A stretch of DNA of 64,000 bases from a virus. Positions 25,971 through 36,189 of this stretch are shown piece after piece. The notes below the pieces were generated by a model that was not told where the DNA came from, searched no databases, and saw nothing but the letters and a program-made list of their open reading frames with translations. The stretch is taken from IMG/VR virus record IMGVR_UViG_3300021356_000014, positions 1 to 64,000 of that record; one strand, written 5' to 3'. The position numbers were made by a program, and so were the translations under genes. How positions within the stretch are numbered: position 1 is the first letter of the stretch; the number at the start of each line of letters is the position of its first letter.

Positions 25971-26340
25971 TATTGAAAGATTCAAAAAGAATACGCTATT
26001 AAAGGCTGTATTTGCAGGCGTAGAACTCGCAAAAAGGGAGCATGGGGATGCTCGTGTTAAGGTATGTAGTGAGTGTCCGCTTGCAGGCAAAGTTGAGGTT
26101 ATGGGTATCAAGATGGATGGATGTACTGAGTGTGGTTGTCCATTTGCTACAAAGCCTTATATGCTAAATATGCCTCGGTTAAAAGATAAGATGGATGAGC
26201 CATTATCTTTTGACGAGCTAATCAAATTAAGAACCACCAAAGAGTCTGATGACTTTGAGATGGTAAAGATAACTTGTCCTCACCCGAATGGGAATAAATG
26301 GTCACAAGTTGATAACACTTTTTTAAATTTAAAAAAATAG
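25948..26340 (+). CDS. zinc-ribbon-like protein, 130 aa
   Basis: Cys pattern CSECPLAGKVEVMGIKMDGCTECGCPFATK gives CxxC and CxxCxC, a possible zinc ribbon, plus a late CPHPNG. Overlaps the connector gene. Small phage zinc-ribbon proteins of this type are common beside head genes in Bacteroidetes phages; function unknown. Confidence 0.6.
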   Translation: MVDIILDSIERFKKNTLLKAVFAGVELAKREHGDARVKVCSECPLAGKVEVMGIKMDGCTECGCPFATKPYMLNMPRLKDKMDEPLSFDELIKLRTTKESDDFEMVKITCPHPNGNKWSQVDNTFLNLKK

Positions 26341-26344
26341 TCAA

Positions 26345-27124
26345 ATGTTAATTAAAGACATTTCAAAATTCGGGTTATTTAGAGACAACCCTCATGCTGA
26401 TCCAATCAATAACTTAAAGTTCTCTACAAAATCTCAGGAGAGTGAAACGACAAGCGTAGGTCAAGATACTATTGTTTGTGCTGGTGCGGATAGTGATACA
26501 CTAGAATCTGTAACTTACACAAAAGAAGGTGTTGACTATGTTATGTATCCTGAGAATACTATCGTAGCTACTGATACGGATGCGGTATTTAATTTTATCT
26601 TCGAGAAGGTATTACGTATTTATGAAGTAGATGCTTACTTAGATGTTTCTTATGATGCAGCCTCTTCAGGTACAGTAACAGTAGTACATATTGGTGAAGG
26701 TTCAATTTCTGCTATCAAATTAGCAGGCGAAACTGAAGACACAGCTACTAGACTTACTACTGTAGAAACAGTTGCTACTTACCGTTTAGATGTTGCTTCT
26801 GTAGCAGCAACGGTAGATGCTTTCTCTGATGGTGTTGATTCAGTTGCAGTAGGGGTAGAAATTTCTGATATTACTGCGATTACTGCGGACAATGCGAGCG
26901 AAGCAGCGCAGTTAAAATCTGCTTTAGTTTCTACTTGCTTTGCTGGCTTAACGGATACAACGCTTGCAAATAGTGCAACTGTAGAGGTTACTCCTGACAT
27001 GGTTACAGGTCTTTATATCGTAAAAATCTCAGTTGCAGATACTTATGATAAGACTATGAGTTTGACATTAGGAGGTACAATCTACAATTTCGCTAAGGTA
27101 GCGTTCAGTAAAAGATTTGTATAA
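26345..27124 (+). CDS. Ala/Thr-rich structural protein, 259 aa
   Basis: Low complexity Ala, Thr, Val, Asp composition, all-beta, no Cys pattern, as in virion surface or decoration proteins. Closes the head gene block and is followed by a strong terminator. Not recognised. Confidence 0.5.
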   Translation: MLIKDISKFGLFRDNPHADPINNLKFSTKSQESETTSVGQDTIVCAGADSDTLESVTYTKEGVDYVMYPENTIVATDTDAVFNFIFEKVLRIYEVDAYLDVSYDAASSGTVTVVHIGEGSISAIKLAGETEDTATRLTTVETVATYRLDVASVAATVDAFSDGVDSVAVGVEISDITAITADNASEAAQLKSALVSTCFAGLTDTTLANSATVEVTPDMVTGLYIVKISVADTYDKTMSLTLGGTIYNFAKVAFSKRFV

Positions 27125-27148
27125 TCAATTCTCTCATTCTATAATTAT

Positions 27149-27183
27149 AAGGGAAGCTTATTAATTTAGGTTTCCCTTTTTTT
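27149..27183 (+). terminator. intrinsic terminator after head block
   Basis: AAGGGAA pairs with TTCCCTT across a 16-nt loop, followed by TTTTTT. It separates the head genes from the three exported fibre-like proteins. Confidence 0.8.
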
Positions 27184-27194
27184 AAATTTAAAAA

Positions 27195-28817
27195 ATGAAA
27201 CCATTATTTAATATAATAGCATTATTTCTTTTAATGCTATTCAGTAATAACATAATGTCTCAATCATACTCTTTATATTGTGTGGAAGACTATTTTGTTA
27301 ATGCTACTGAGTGCGACTTATGCGATGAGTATGGCTCTGGTAGGCAGTTTTTTAATGGTCTAGTACTAGATTCTAGGTCATCAGGTAAAGACATTTTAGT
27401 TCGTAGTCCTTACGATATTTTATTAAGAGGTAATACTGTTATCCTTAGAGATTGGACTATGAAAAAGGTTACTATTAATATGAGTAACATAAAAAACTTT
27501 TCAACACCTTTTAGCCTTCTCGGCTATTTAAAAGAGTGTAGCGGAGGTACAGGACAAGGCGGTGGAGGCTTATCGGACGGAGATTATGGAGACATGACAA
27601 TCTCAGGAGATGGTAAAATTATCACCTTAAAAAATGATATTGTTGGTGCGGATGAACTAGAAAATACTACGGTTGTAGCAGGAACTTACAATGTATCAAA
27701 TATAACTGTAGACGCTCAAGGTAGAATAACTAGTGCGAGTGCTGCTACCGCAGATTTGATACCCTTAGCTACACCTCTTTCAGGGAATAATAATGTAGAA
27801 TCCGCTTTAGTATATCTTGATAATAAACCTGCAGCAGATGGTTCTGAAACAAAAGTAAATGCAGGTACAAACGTAACTATAACTGGTTCGGGTACTATTG
27901 CTGACCCTTATGTGGTGAATGTTTCTTCAGGTACAGCTATAGTAGGTGATGGAGACTATGGGGATGTTGTAGTTTCTAGCGGTGGTTCTGTATGGACTGT
28001 TACTGGCGGCGGTGGTTCTGTTTGGACAAATTTAGATGGTACAGGAGCCACAACTTCTTCAACAGATATAAAATACAATGGCGGTCAAGTAGGAGTAGGG
28101 TTTGAAGACAGTGAAACTTTACCTAGTAGTAAGTCTTTAGCTGTAGAAGGGGATATGTCTATACAAAGAGAAAATGGAGCAGGTTTTACTTCTCTAACTG
28201 GATATGCAGATGATGGAACTACTGTTAATTGGCAAATTAACGATAAAAATTTAGCTATGAATTTAGGAGTTTCGGCAGGTTCTCAGGACTTAGTGATAAC
28301 TTCTTCGGGGAAAGTAATTATAAATGGTACAACTCCTATTGGTAGATTGTCCAGTCAACATGGTTCACAATGGCAATTGGCATTACAAGATGATGCCAAC
28401 AAATCTACATTAGTAAGACATGAAGATAATGGATTAACTAGAATAGCATTTACAGATGATGGAGGTTCTACAACAAAAGATTTGTTTTGGAGAGGAAACG
28501 GAAATGATATATCTACTACTAATTCTTTAACAGGAGTCGTTGGGCATATTAACTCAATTGTAAAATTGACAGATAATATTGATGATGATACTAAAGTAGC
28601 ATATACTATACCAGTTGTTTCATATAAACATACTGCTAGTATCTTTTTCATTTGCGATTCTTCAAGTGAAAATGACGGAGGTGATGGATGTGCAGTAGAA
28701 ACTGCAAATGCTGTTTTAATAAATGGATCATCTAATTTTATTCTTCCAGAGCTAGGTAAAGTATATGAATTAAGATACTCAGAAGATTTAGGAGAATGGT
28801 TTATAATGAATCTTTAA
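27195..28817 (+). CDS. tail-fibre-like protein with Sec signal peptide, 540 aa
   Basis: The first 23 residues form a signal peptide (MKPLF, hydrophobic core, NNIMS then QSYS), so cleavage would leave Gln at +1. A Cys-rich segment (CDLC) follows. From about 115 the protein is tail-fibre-like: GGTGQGGGG linker, SGDGKIITLKNDIVG, and NITVDAQGRITSAS motifs typical of phage fibres, then a beta-rich C-terminus with VYELRYSEDLGEWF. A signal peptide on a fibre is unusual: the protein may be exported to the cell surface rather than packaged, or use the hydrophobic N-terminus as an anchor. Confidence 0.75.
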   Translation: MKPLFNIIALFLLMLFSNNIMSQSYSLYCVEDYFVNATECDLCDEYGSGRQFFNGLVLDSRSSGKDILVRSPYDILLRGNTVILRDWTMKKVTINMSNIKNFSTPFSLLGYLKECSGGTGQGGGGLSDGDYGDMTISGDGKIITLKNDIVGADELENTTVVAGTYNVSNITVDAQGRITSASAATADLIPLATPLSGNNNVESALVYLDNKPAADGSETKVNAGTNVTITGSGTIADPYVVNVSSGTAIVGDGDYGDVVVSSGGSVWTVTGGGGSVWTNLDGTGATTSSTDIKYNGGQVGVGFEDSETLPSSKSLAVEGDMSIQRENGAGFTSLTGYADDGTTVNWQINDKNLAMNLGVSAGSQDLVITSSGKVIINGTTPIGRLSSQHGSQWQLALQDDANKSTLVRHEDNGLTRIAFTDDGGSTTKDLFWRGNGNDISTTNSLTGVVGHINSIVKLTDNIDDDTKVAYTIPVVSYKHTASIFFICDSSSENDGGDGCAVETANAVLINGSSNFILPELGKVYELRYSEDLGEWFIMNL

Positions 28818-28830
28818 AAATAAAAATACA

Positions 28831-31800
28831 ATGAAAAATAACTTATTAACAATATTTTTAACAATTATATGTATTGCAGCTTATTCTCAAAGCTACAATT
28901 CTTTAGATGAATTGTTAGAAGCTGATTATTTACCTATTAATAGGATTGTATCTGTTAAAGATGGAGAAAATAGTGCAGATTTTAAAATAGAAAAAGGACA
29001 AGGAGATAATATAACTTCTTTTAGCATCACAGCTTCAAAAAAAGCAGTTTTAATTGGAGATATTTCTTTGGTAAATTTATCTTTTATAGGTGTAAAGTAT
29101 GGGGAAGGATTAAGTAAAGCTGAGATGCAAAGCAATTGGGCAATTTTAAAATCTTTTGTTTACAATTATTCTGATACTCTAAACTTAACTGATGACTTAC
29201 ACATATGGGTTGAGGGAGATGATGCTCTTACTGTAGAAAAGGATTTAACTATAAAAGGTAATAAAAATACTTTATACATACATCCAAGGAAAAAGGGATT
29301 TAGAGGTACAAGAAAAGTATTTAGACATACTTTTGGAAACATTAATATAGATGATTTATATCTAAAAGGTTATTCCGATAGATGGTTATTAGAAACTTAT
29401 GAAGTAACATTTAAGCCTTCAGGAGATCAAGACGCAGTTTTATTATCAGGAAGTCAATCTAGTGGTTTTTGGAGTAATTTAAGCACAGGCGATACTATTG
29501 CTTTTCAAGTAGATGATGCTACAGCAGGAAATGTATTTATTGTTTCAGCATTTGACGAGCCTAGTAAGACCATAAGTTTTACAAGTAATTTTGGAACAGC
29601 AGATGATTATACTGTAAGTGGGCAATCTTATATAGGTGTTAGGTTTGAAGAAAATGCAAATAGTTCAGATATACAGACCTATGGTAAATCATGGAATGTT
29701 CAGGATAATGAAGCAAGTGCTTTATATGAGGAACTTATTTTTATTTCTTCTTTAAATACAGACACTACTGCTGCTGTTTTACAAGATAATTATAAAGAGT
29801 TTACTTTTAACAATTGTGACTTTGAAGGAATGGACTTTAATCTTAGATTGTCTGGAACATGGTTAAATGTATATAGTAATAATGTAAAAGAACAGGCTAA
29901 TGCCATTAGCAATAGTTGGGTAGGAGGTTTAGCAAATAAATTATCTAAAGTTGTAAAAAATCAAGGTGAAGTATATGATTGTGGTACTGTATGTGAAGCT
30001 AGTGTAAATGACAATGGAGTAGTTTCTACAAATGCAATATTTGGAGGGGGTTATTATTTACACCCTGCATTTGTACCTAATTTTAATGGTGTATTATTCC
30101 GTGACAATAACACAACTTCATATAGAAATTTCAGTAGCTCAGGTAATGATATAACAGGAGAAGGATGGATAGGATCATTTGAAAATTGTATTTGGCAATC
30201 TAATAACTTTGAGCCTTTATTGATTACATCTAAAAGCTGGCCTACACAAATAATCAATTGTACGTTTAATGCTCCATATGACGGAGGTCAGACTACAATT
30301 CAATTAGGAAATTCTACTTCAATGATAGGATGTATAGTAGATGCTCCTATTTATTTAGGTTTAAATAGTGAGCCTTCTAATGAAGTAGATGACAGATATT
30401 TTTTAAATTTTGAAGATTGTGTTTTCTATCAAAATGCAAGAATAGATTTATCTCAATGGCCTAGTGCTACTGAATCAAAAGCTACTTTTACTTTTAATAA
30501 CTCGACGTTTTTTCCATCTAACAATAATGCAGACTTTACAATAAAATATTCTACTGGAAATTTATTAATTAACGATTGTTTTATAGATAGAATGAATGAA
30601 GATGCGAATGGTACAATTTATAATTCTAGTACAAACTTAAACGCATTTATACAACTTGATGAGGGGGCAAGTGATTCTAATCCATTTGGTACTGTTAGTA
30701 TAGATAATTTAAGAACTTTAAAAGATTTTTCTAATAATGATATGCCTATTATTAAAGGATATGATGAAAACAGTAGTACAGCAACTACAGCAGATGTATC
30801 TGGTTATGTCTTTAATATAAATGTTGTTGGTGAAAGTGGATTTACACAAGAAAATTTAAGCTCTGTCATTAATTCTAGCGGCGGCGGTGGTTCTTACCTT
30901 GTAAATAGTGAATATCCTGCTGATATGGATTCAACTTTAGTGTTTAACACAACAGCTTCAGATGCTACTGTAACTTGTGCTGATTGTGCTTTTTCTGCTT
31001 CAGATGTGGGTAAGTTAATACAAATAAATGGTGCAGGTCGGAGAATAATGGATGGTGATAATAGAGATTACATGGATGGTGATGAGCTTATTACTACTAT
31101 TTTTTCTGTAACTAGTGCTACTGAGATTGAAGTCACTGACGCACCTACTGTTACTGTATCAAATACTACAGGATATTGGGGTACAGATATGTCGCCAATT
31201 ATTAACCAATTAATTACTGATGGTCAAAAAGAAATTGTTTTTAAAGCAGAAGGTAATGGGTGGATATTTGGTCAAAGGTTAGATGCAAACCAACAAAACA
31301 ATTCCTGTATTTTAGTTAATCAAAATAACGTTACTATCAAGGGTATTGGTCTACCTAGACTAAATTGGGTGTCAACAAACCCAAATAGTTATATAACAAC
31401 TAATCTTGATGATGCTGCTGAAACAGCAAATGGTGTTAGTGATAAAACTCCTTTTGATATTCATTTGATTTATGTTGATGAATCTGATAACTTTATACTA
31501 GATGGAGTTTTAGGTTATAATATTGGACAAGATGAAAGTAGAGTAGATGCCGACCAAGAAGGTGGTAACTGGTCTAATACAACATATAATGCCGATCAAG
31601 AATTAAATAACACTGTAGTACCTTATGCTAGATGGGAAAATAAACAAGCAAATAGTGGTGCTGTAGTAAGATACAGAGGTTACTGTGTAGGAGGTGAAGT
31701 GAGGAATAATACATCTTATCGTACAGGTTTTTTTGTAAGAGTAGATAAAGGTGCAACTGATAATGATGTTAGTTACGGTTTAAAAATTTACAATAATAGG

Positions 31801-33444
31801 GTGAATGGTTATGGTAGCACCGCTGTAAGTACTGGTGAACAAACATATGTGTATAATAATATATTTGACAACTCAGACGCGGCATGGATAAATTCTGATG
31901 ATAGAAGCAATTCTGGAGCAGAATATGATAGATTTGGTACATCACATGCAATTTATGCTTATAGTGGACATAGATCAGGGCATTGGTATAATAATGAATT
32001 TATTGAAATTAAAGGTACAGTTTTACAATGGAATACCAGTTCAAGCATTAATACTGAACAAAGCTTGTATCATATTTACGGTAACTCATTTTACGATTGT
32101 GCAGAAGTAGTTACTGCTTTAGGTAATTCTAGGGATAAAATTTACTTTAGAGATAATCAGATACAAGACAGTAAGCCATTTAATATCAATTCAAACGACG
32201 CTATAGTTTATATGTCAGGTAACGTCTGGAGAGGCTATAATTCAAATATACTAACGGACGGTACAACAAATGTTGAAACTGCATTTGGATTAAGTTTGGA
32301 AGCTTTTGATTCACTATTTATAGACGGAGATAAGTTTTATGATTTTAATCTATCAACAACTGCACCTGCTATTAGACTAGGTACTAATTCAGCTACTACA
32401 GGCAGTAGTGTTTTATCTATTACCAATTGTTATTTTGATAAGACAAACTTAGTAGCATTAGATGTTACTGGAACTATTGCGCCAAAAGGTAATGTTAAGT
32501 TTTCTGGCAATATTGTAAATTGTGGTATTAGAATATTACAAAATCGTACAGGATTAGATGCAAGAAATGTAATTGTTAGTAATAATGAGTTTTCTATATC
32601 TAGTGGAGATCAATCTATTTCTATAGCAAATCCAATTACATTTATAAACAATACAATAGATAAGGTTAATCCTTTTGATATACCTGTTTATGCTGATGCA
32701 ACTGCTAGAGATGCTGCAATACCTTCACCTGCCTTAGGAGATTATGCGTATGTTGTGGATGTTAATCAAACACAAGAATATAATGGTAGTGCTTGGGTAG
32801 TGAGTTTTGTAACTCAGTTTTATCCTATGGTTCCGCAAGTTTTAGAAACAGCAGCAGCGAAGATGAATTTTGTTGATAATGTGTTTGTTAACAGCACTTA
32901 TAATAGAACTTATTTTAGCTTAAATGTAGGTACACTTGATGAAGATGCTCTAGAGTTTCATGGCAATACGTTTTTATCTCAAAATATGAGCAAAAGCATA
33001 AATCCATTCTTTACATTTTGGAGAGGTGGGTTAAGTTTAAATAATGAAGCATTGCTTGGACAAGTTGTTAGCGCGACTGATAATAAATTCATCTACCCTA
33101 ACGATGATGCTGAATATTTTGCTTATAGTGATGATAATGGTAAACCGACCTTCTCATCCCTACAAACATCTGATTTCACAGTAGCAATAGATGAATATAA
33201 CTTAGTTGACCCTAATGGTGGAGCAATCACAGCTACAGTTCCTTCAGGTGTTACACAAGTGGGAACGGAATTTTGGGTAGTAGATTCAGAAGGTACAGCA
33301 AGTGGTACAAATACTATTACAGTTGATTTCTCGACTAATGGTTATACAGTAAGTGGGCAGAATACAGCAGTCATTAATGATGCAGGAGATGGATTCAAAT
33401 TTATCTACATCGGTTCTAATAAATGGATTTCAGAAAGACTATAA
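28831..33444 (+). CDS. giant beta-helix protein with Sec signal peptide, 1537 aa
   Basis: Signal peptide of 19 residues ending AAYS before QSYNS. The body is right-handed beta-helix-like with many Asn-rich coil turns (FENCIWQSNNF, INCTFN, FEDCVFYQNA), as in pectate-lyase-like depolymerases. A SGGGGS linker near residue 681 joins two halves; the second half (from about 690) is paralogous to the next protein, sharing ASDVGKLI-I-GAG, SVTSATEIE and GTSHAIY ... QWNT motifs. Likely binds or degrades surface polysaccharide; export is predicted. Confidence 0.75.
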   Translation: MKNNLLTIFLTIICIAAYSQSYNSLDELLEADYLPINRIVSVKDGENSADFKIEKGQGDNITSFSITASKKAVLIGDISLVNLSFIGVKYGEGLSKAEMQSNWAILKSFVYNYSDTLNLTDDLHIWVEGDDALTVEKDLTIKGNKNTLYIHPRKKGFRGTRKVFRHTFGNINIDDLYLKGYSDRWLLETYEVTFKPSGDQDAVLLSGSQSSGFWSNLSTGDTIAFQVDDATAGNVFIVSAFDEPSKTISFTSNFGTADDYTVSGQSYIGVRFEENANSSDIQTYGKSWNVQDNEASALYEELIFISSLNTDTTAAVLQDNYKEFTFNNCDFEGMDFNLRLSGTWLNVYSNNVKEQANAISNSWVGGLANKLSKVVKNQGEVYDCGTVCEASVNDNGVVSTNAIFGGGYYLHPAFVPNFNGVLFRDNNTTSYRNFSSSGNDITGEGWIGSFENCIWQSNNFEPLLITSKSWPTQIINCTFNAPYDGGQTTIQLGNSTSMIGCIVDAPIYLGLNSEPSNEVDDRYFLNFEDCVFYQNARIDLSQWPSATESKATFTFNNSTFFPSNNNADFTIKYSTGNLLINDCFIDRMNEDANGTIYNSSTNLNAFIQLDEGASDSNPFGTVSIDNLRTLKDFSNNDMPIIKGYDENSSTATTADVSGYVFNINVVGESGFTQENLSSVINSSGGGGSYLVNSEYPADMDSTLVFNTTASDATVTCADCAFSASDVGKLIQINGAGRRIMDGDNRDYMDGDELITTIFSVTSATEIEVTDAPTVTVSNTTGYWGTDMSPIINQLITDGQKEIVFKAEGNGWIFGQRLDANQQNNSCILVNQNNVTIKGIGLPRLNWVSTNPNSYITTNLDDAAETANGVSDKTPFDIHLIYVDESDNFILDGVLGYNIGQDESRVDADQEGGNWSNTTYNADQELNNTVVPYARWENKQANSGAVVRYRGYCVGGEVRNNTSYRTGFFVRVDKGATDNDVSYGLKIYNNRVNGYGSTAVSTGEQTYVYNNIFDNSDAAWINSDDRSNSGAEYDRFGTSHAIYAYSGHRSGHWYNNEFIEIKGTVLQWNTSSSINTEQSLYHIYGNSFYDCAEVVTALGNSRDKIYFRDNQIQDSKPFNINSNDAIVYMSGNVWRGYNSNILTDGTTNVETAFGLSLEAFDSLFIDGDKFYDFNLSTTAPAIRLGTNSATTGSSVLSITNCYFDKTNLVALDVTGTIAPKGNVKFSGNIVNCGIRILQNRTGLDARNVIVSNNEFSISSGDQSISIANPITFINNTIDKVNPFDIPVYADATARDAAIPSPALGDYAYVVDVNQTQEYNGSAWVVSFVTQFYPMVPQVLETAAAKMNFVDNVFVNSTYNRTYFSLNVGTLDEDALEFHGNTFLSQNMSKSINPFFTFWRGGLSLNNEALLGQVVSATDNKFIYPNDDAEYFAYSDDNGKPTFSSLQTSDFTVAIDEYNLVDPNGGAITATVPSGVTQVGTEFWVVDSEGTASGTNTITVDFSTNGYTVSGQNTAVINDAGDGFKFIYIGSNKWISERL

Positions 33445-33455
33445 AAAATAAAACA

Positions 33456-36176
33456 ATGAAAAAAATATATTTAACATTGATGCTACTAATATCGGTAGCA
33501 TCATTATTTGGGCAAAGGTTTAGTAGTCCTTTATTAATTAGTAATTTAAAGTCTGATGTTGTGCAAAAATCGGATTTTACAATAACTGGGACTACTACAT
33601 TAACTTCTGCTAGTTCAACTTTTACTTCTAGTGATGTTGGTAAGACTATAAGTATATATGGAGCAGGTGATTTAGGTGCTGAACATATTACTACAATTGC
33701 ATCTGTTACAAGTGCTACAGAGGTAGAGCTGACTAGTGCTGCTAGTATAAATGTAACAAGTGCTGACGGTTTTTATGCAACAAATAATTCTCCTTTGCTA
33801 GATGCTGCTATTGAAGAAAACAAAAATATAACAGTAAGTAAAGGTACATATTACTTTGCTGATGAAATAGCAAAAAATGATGTAGATAATTTCTCAATAG
33901 ATTTTCAAGGTTCGACAATTTACTTTAACACCTTCTTCAATTCAAGTTGGGGAGAAGGGTCTAATGATAATTTAGAGCCAAACATATTTGATTTACAAAA
34001 TTGTGATAATGTAAGTTTTGAGAATGTAACAGCAGAGTTTTTAGGTCAAACATTTGCTTTAAATGATACTGTTTCGTATTCTTCAGAATTTTCTACAACT
34101 ACTGTAAGTAGTACAGAAGTTACTGTAACAAGCGCAACAAATGTATTTACAGCAAGTGATGTAAATAAAATTATTAGACTACAAGGTGCAGGTAGTCAAT
34201 ATTACTATTTTTATATTTCAGAGTTTGTCTCTTCAAGTGAGGTAAGCATAAAAGATGGCGGTGGTTTTGATAACCCTAATTTAGGAACCTTACAAACAAC
34301 TCTTACAAATGTAGATGGTAAGATATTCAGCGAGGATGGATATACAGGAATACTACAAGGTCAAGCTTATGATCGAAGATATAACAAACGAGGTAATACA
34401 GGTAATTTTGTTGCTTTAAATACAAGTACTAACATTAATCTTACTAATGTAAAAACGATAGGATTAGGTCAATTGTTAGGTATAACAGGAGGTAATAATT
34501 CTAAGCTAAACATTTTTAATTGTGAGGTTGATGGTTATGGAAGTGTAGCTATTTCCCCGTGCGATTATACAACAATAAGAAATTGTATTATAGATAACCA
34601 AGAAGCACAAGCTATTACAGCAATAGATCAAGGGCAAAACTTAGGTACTTCACATGCTATCTATACTACACAAGCTTATGAAAATGTAATCATAGACAAT
34701 AATGATTTAACATATATCCGAGGTGTTGCAATACAGTGGAACACAGGAAGCTCAGGTAAAAGTAAAGGGCATTTTGTGACTAACAATTACATGTTTGAAG
34801 CACAAAGAGCAGGGACTATTCAGGGGTCTGCTGAATGGCAAGTGACCTTTGAAAATAATATTTGGGAAAATTGTGGTCAATGGTCTGTAAACTCAACTAA
34901 TAGTAAAGTTTATATAAAATCAGACACATATAAAGGTGAACCAACTGAGCAAACAGATTATTTAGGTGCATGGGGTATTGTCAATGCTGACTATTTTGAA
35001 ATGAAAAACTCAACATTAAATGCGGTTTTTACAGGTGTTACTGGTACTGATGTTAGTGCATTATCATTTTCTATGCAATCATCTAGTGCAGTTAGAGATA
35101 TAGACGTAAATATCGACAACAATATATTTGTCAATAATACAAATGATTTACAATTTATAAATGAACAATTCGCATTGACAGCAGGTAATGAGATTAAAAT
35201 AACTAGAAATGAATTCTTAGGAAATGTGTATCTAGTTAAAAGTAGCTCTGGTACATACCGTCAGGCAGATTTAGAAGAGTATATTTTATTTGAGAATAAC
35301 AACTTCTACGGTACTACATTTATCAGGATGGGAGCTAGTTTCTTGTATAATAACTTTACTAAAATTGGTGATTCTGATTTAGCATTAGATATTGATATGT
35401 TGTCAGATGCAGGTGCGAGTGGTGAAAGAAATTTAGTTTTAAATCATAATACTTTTGAAAGAATTAATGGTACAGATTCAGACATAGTAGAGTTAAGTGC
35501 TGCGAGTGATTTAAGGGTTGTGTTTGACAATAATAAAGGCTTAAATCAATCTACACAAGTACAATTAAATGGAGGTTCTTTCATAAGTAGAAAAGGACTA
35601 CATCAAACTAATAGTGATAACTATTTTATAAAATCAAATAGCAATAGTATTTGGACATTAGAAAGTCCATCTTTGGCACATATTAATTTTAAACATGAAG
35701 ATGCTAATCAGTGGAAAATAGGCACAGAAGATGGCGGACTTTTGGACGATAAGTTTATTATAGCATACTCTGGTAATTCATCTTTATCTAGTGGTGTTAG
35801 AATGACTATATCAACTGGAGGAAATGTTGGCATTGGTACTGATAGAGCCGTAGATGCTAGTGAAAAACTTGAAGTGCAAGGTAATATAAAGTTAAATGAT
35901 GAAGGGGGTACAGTTAGATCGGACTTGATTGGTAATGCTGATAACAGGGGAACTGTAACAATAACAGAAGCAAAAACTGGAAGTTATACTTTTAATGTTT
36001 CAAAGTCAGATGGCAACTATATTGTTGCTACCTCAGTAGAGATAGTGTCTGGTACTCCGAGTTCGGATGAACTTATAGTTACTGTTGAAAAAACAACAAA
36101 TAGTATTACTTTTACACTTTTTGAAGGTTTAGATGTAGGAGAAGCCGTAAACATAAACTGGATATTAGTACAGTAA
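33456..36176 (+). CDS. beta-helix protein with Sec signal peptide and fibre-like C-terminus, 906 aa
   Basis: Start at 33456 (MKKIYLTLMLL...) rather than the in-frame ATG 33 bases upstream inside the previous gene. The signal peptide ends SLFG before QRFSS. Central beta-helix with the DYTTIRNCIIDNQ and GTSHAIYTTQAYENVIIDNNDL motifs shared with the preceding protein. C-terminal GGNVGIGTDRAVDASEKLEVQGNIKLND is a motif of phage tail fibres and Bacteroidetes surface proteins, followed by a small beta domain. Likely polysaccharide-active or receptor-binding. Confidence 0.75.
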   Translation: MKKIYLTLMLLISVASLFGQRFSSPLLISNLKSDVVQKSDFTITGTTTLTSASSTFTSSDVGKTISIYGAGDLGAEHITTIASVTSATEVELTSAASINVTSADGFYATNNSPLLDAAIEENKNITVSKGTYYFADEIAKNDVDNFSIDFQGSTIYFNTFFNSSWGEGSNDNLEPNIFDLQNCDNVSFENVTAEFLGQTFALNDTVSYSSEFSTTTVSSTEVTVTSATNVFTASDVNKIIRLQGAGSQYYYFYISEFVSSSEVSIKDGGGFDNPNLGTLQTTLTNVDGKIFSEDGYTGILQGQAYDRRYNKRGNTGNFVALNTSTNINLTNVKTIGLGQLLGITGGNNSKLNIFNCEVDGYGSVAISPCDYTTIRNCIIDNQEAQAITAIDQGQNLGTSHAIYTTQAYENVIIDNNDLTYIRGVAIQWNTGSSGKSKGHFVTNNYMFEAQRAGTIQGSAEWQVTFENNIWENCGQWSVNSTNSKVYIKSDTYKGEPTEQTDYLGAWGIVNADYFEMKNSTLNAVFTGVTGTDVSALSFSMQSSSAVRDIDVNIDNNIFVNNTNDLQFINEQFALTAGNEIKITRNEFLGNVYLVKSSSGTYRQADLEEYILFENNNFYGTTFIRMGASFLYNNFTKIGDSDLALDIDMLSDAGASGERNLVLNHNTFERINGTDSDIVELSAASDLRVVFDNNKGLNQSTQVQLNGGSFISRKGLHQTNSDNYFIKSNSNSIWTLESPSLAHINFKHEDANQWKIGTEDGGLLDDKFIIAYSGNSSLSSGVRMTISTGGNVGIGTDRAVDASEKLEVQGNIKLNDEGGTVRSDLIGNADNRGTVTITEAKTGSYTFNVSKSDGNYIVATSVEIVSGTPSSDELIVTVEKTTNSITFTLFEGLDVGEAVNINWILVQ

Positions 36177-36189
36177 AATAAACAGCAGA

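Noticed and set aside
33423-33455. Earlier ATG for the 906-aa beta-helix protein
   Set aside because: It overlaps the previous gene and would bury the signal peptide after a charged stretch (DFRKTIKNK).
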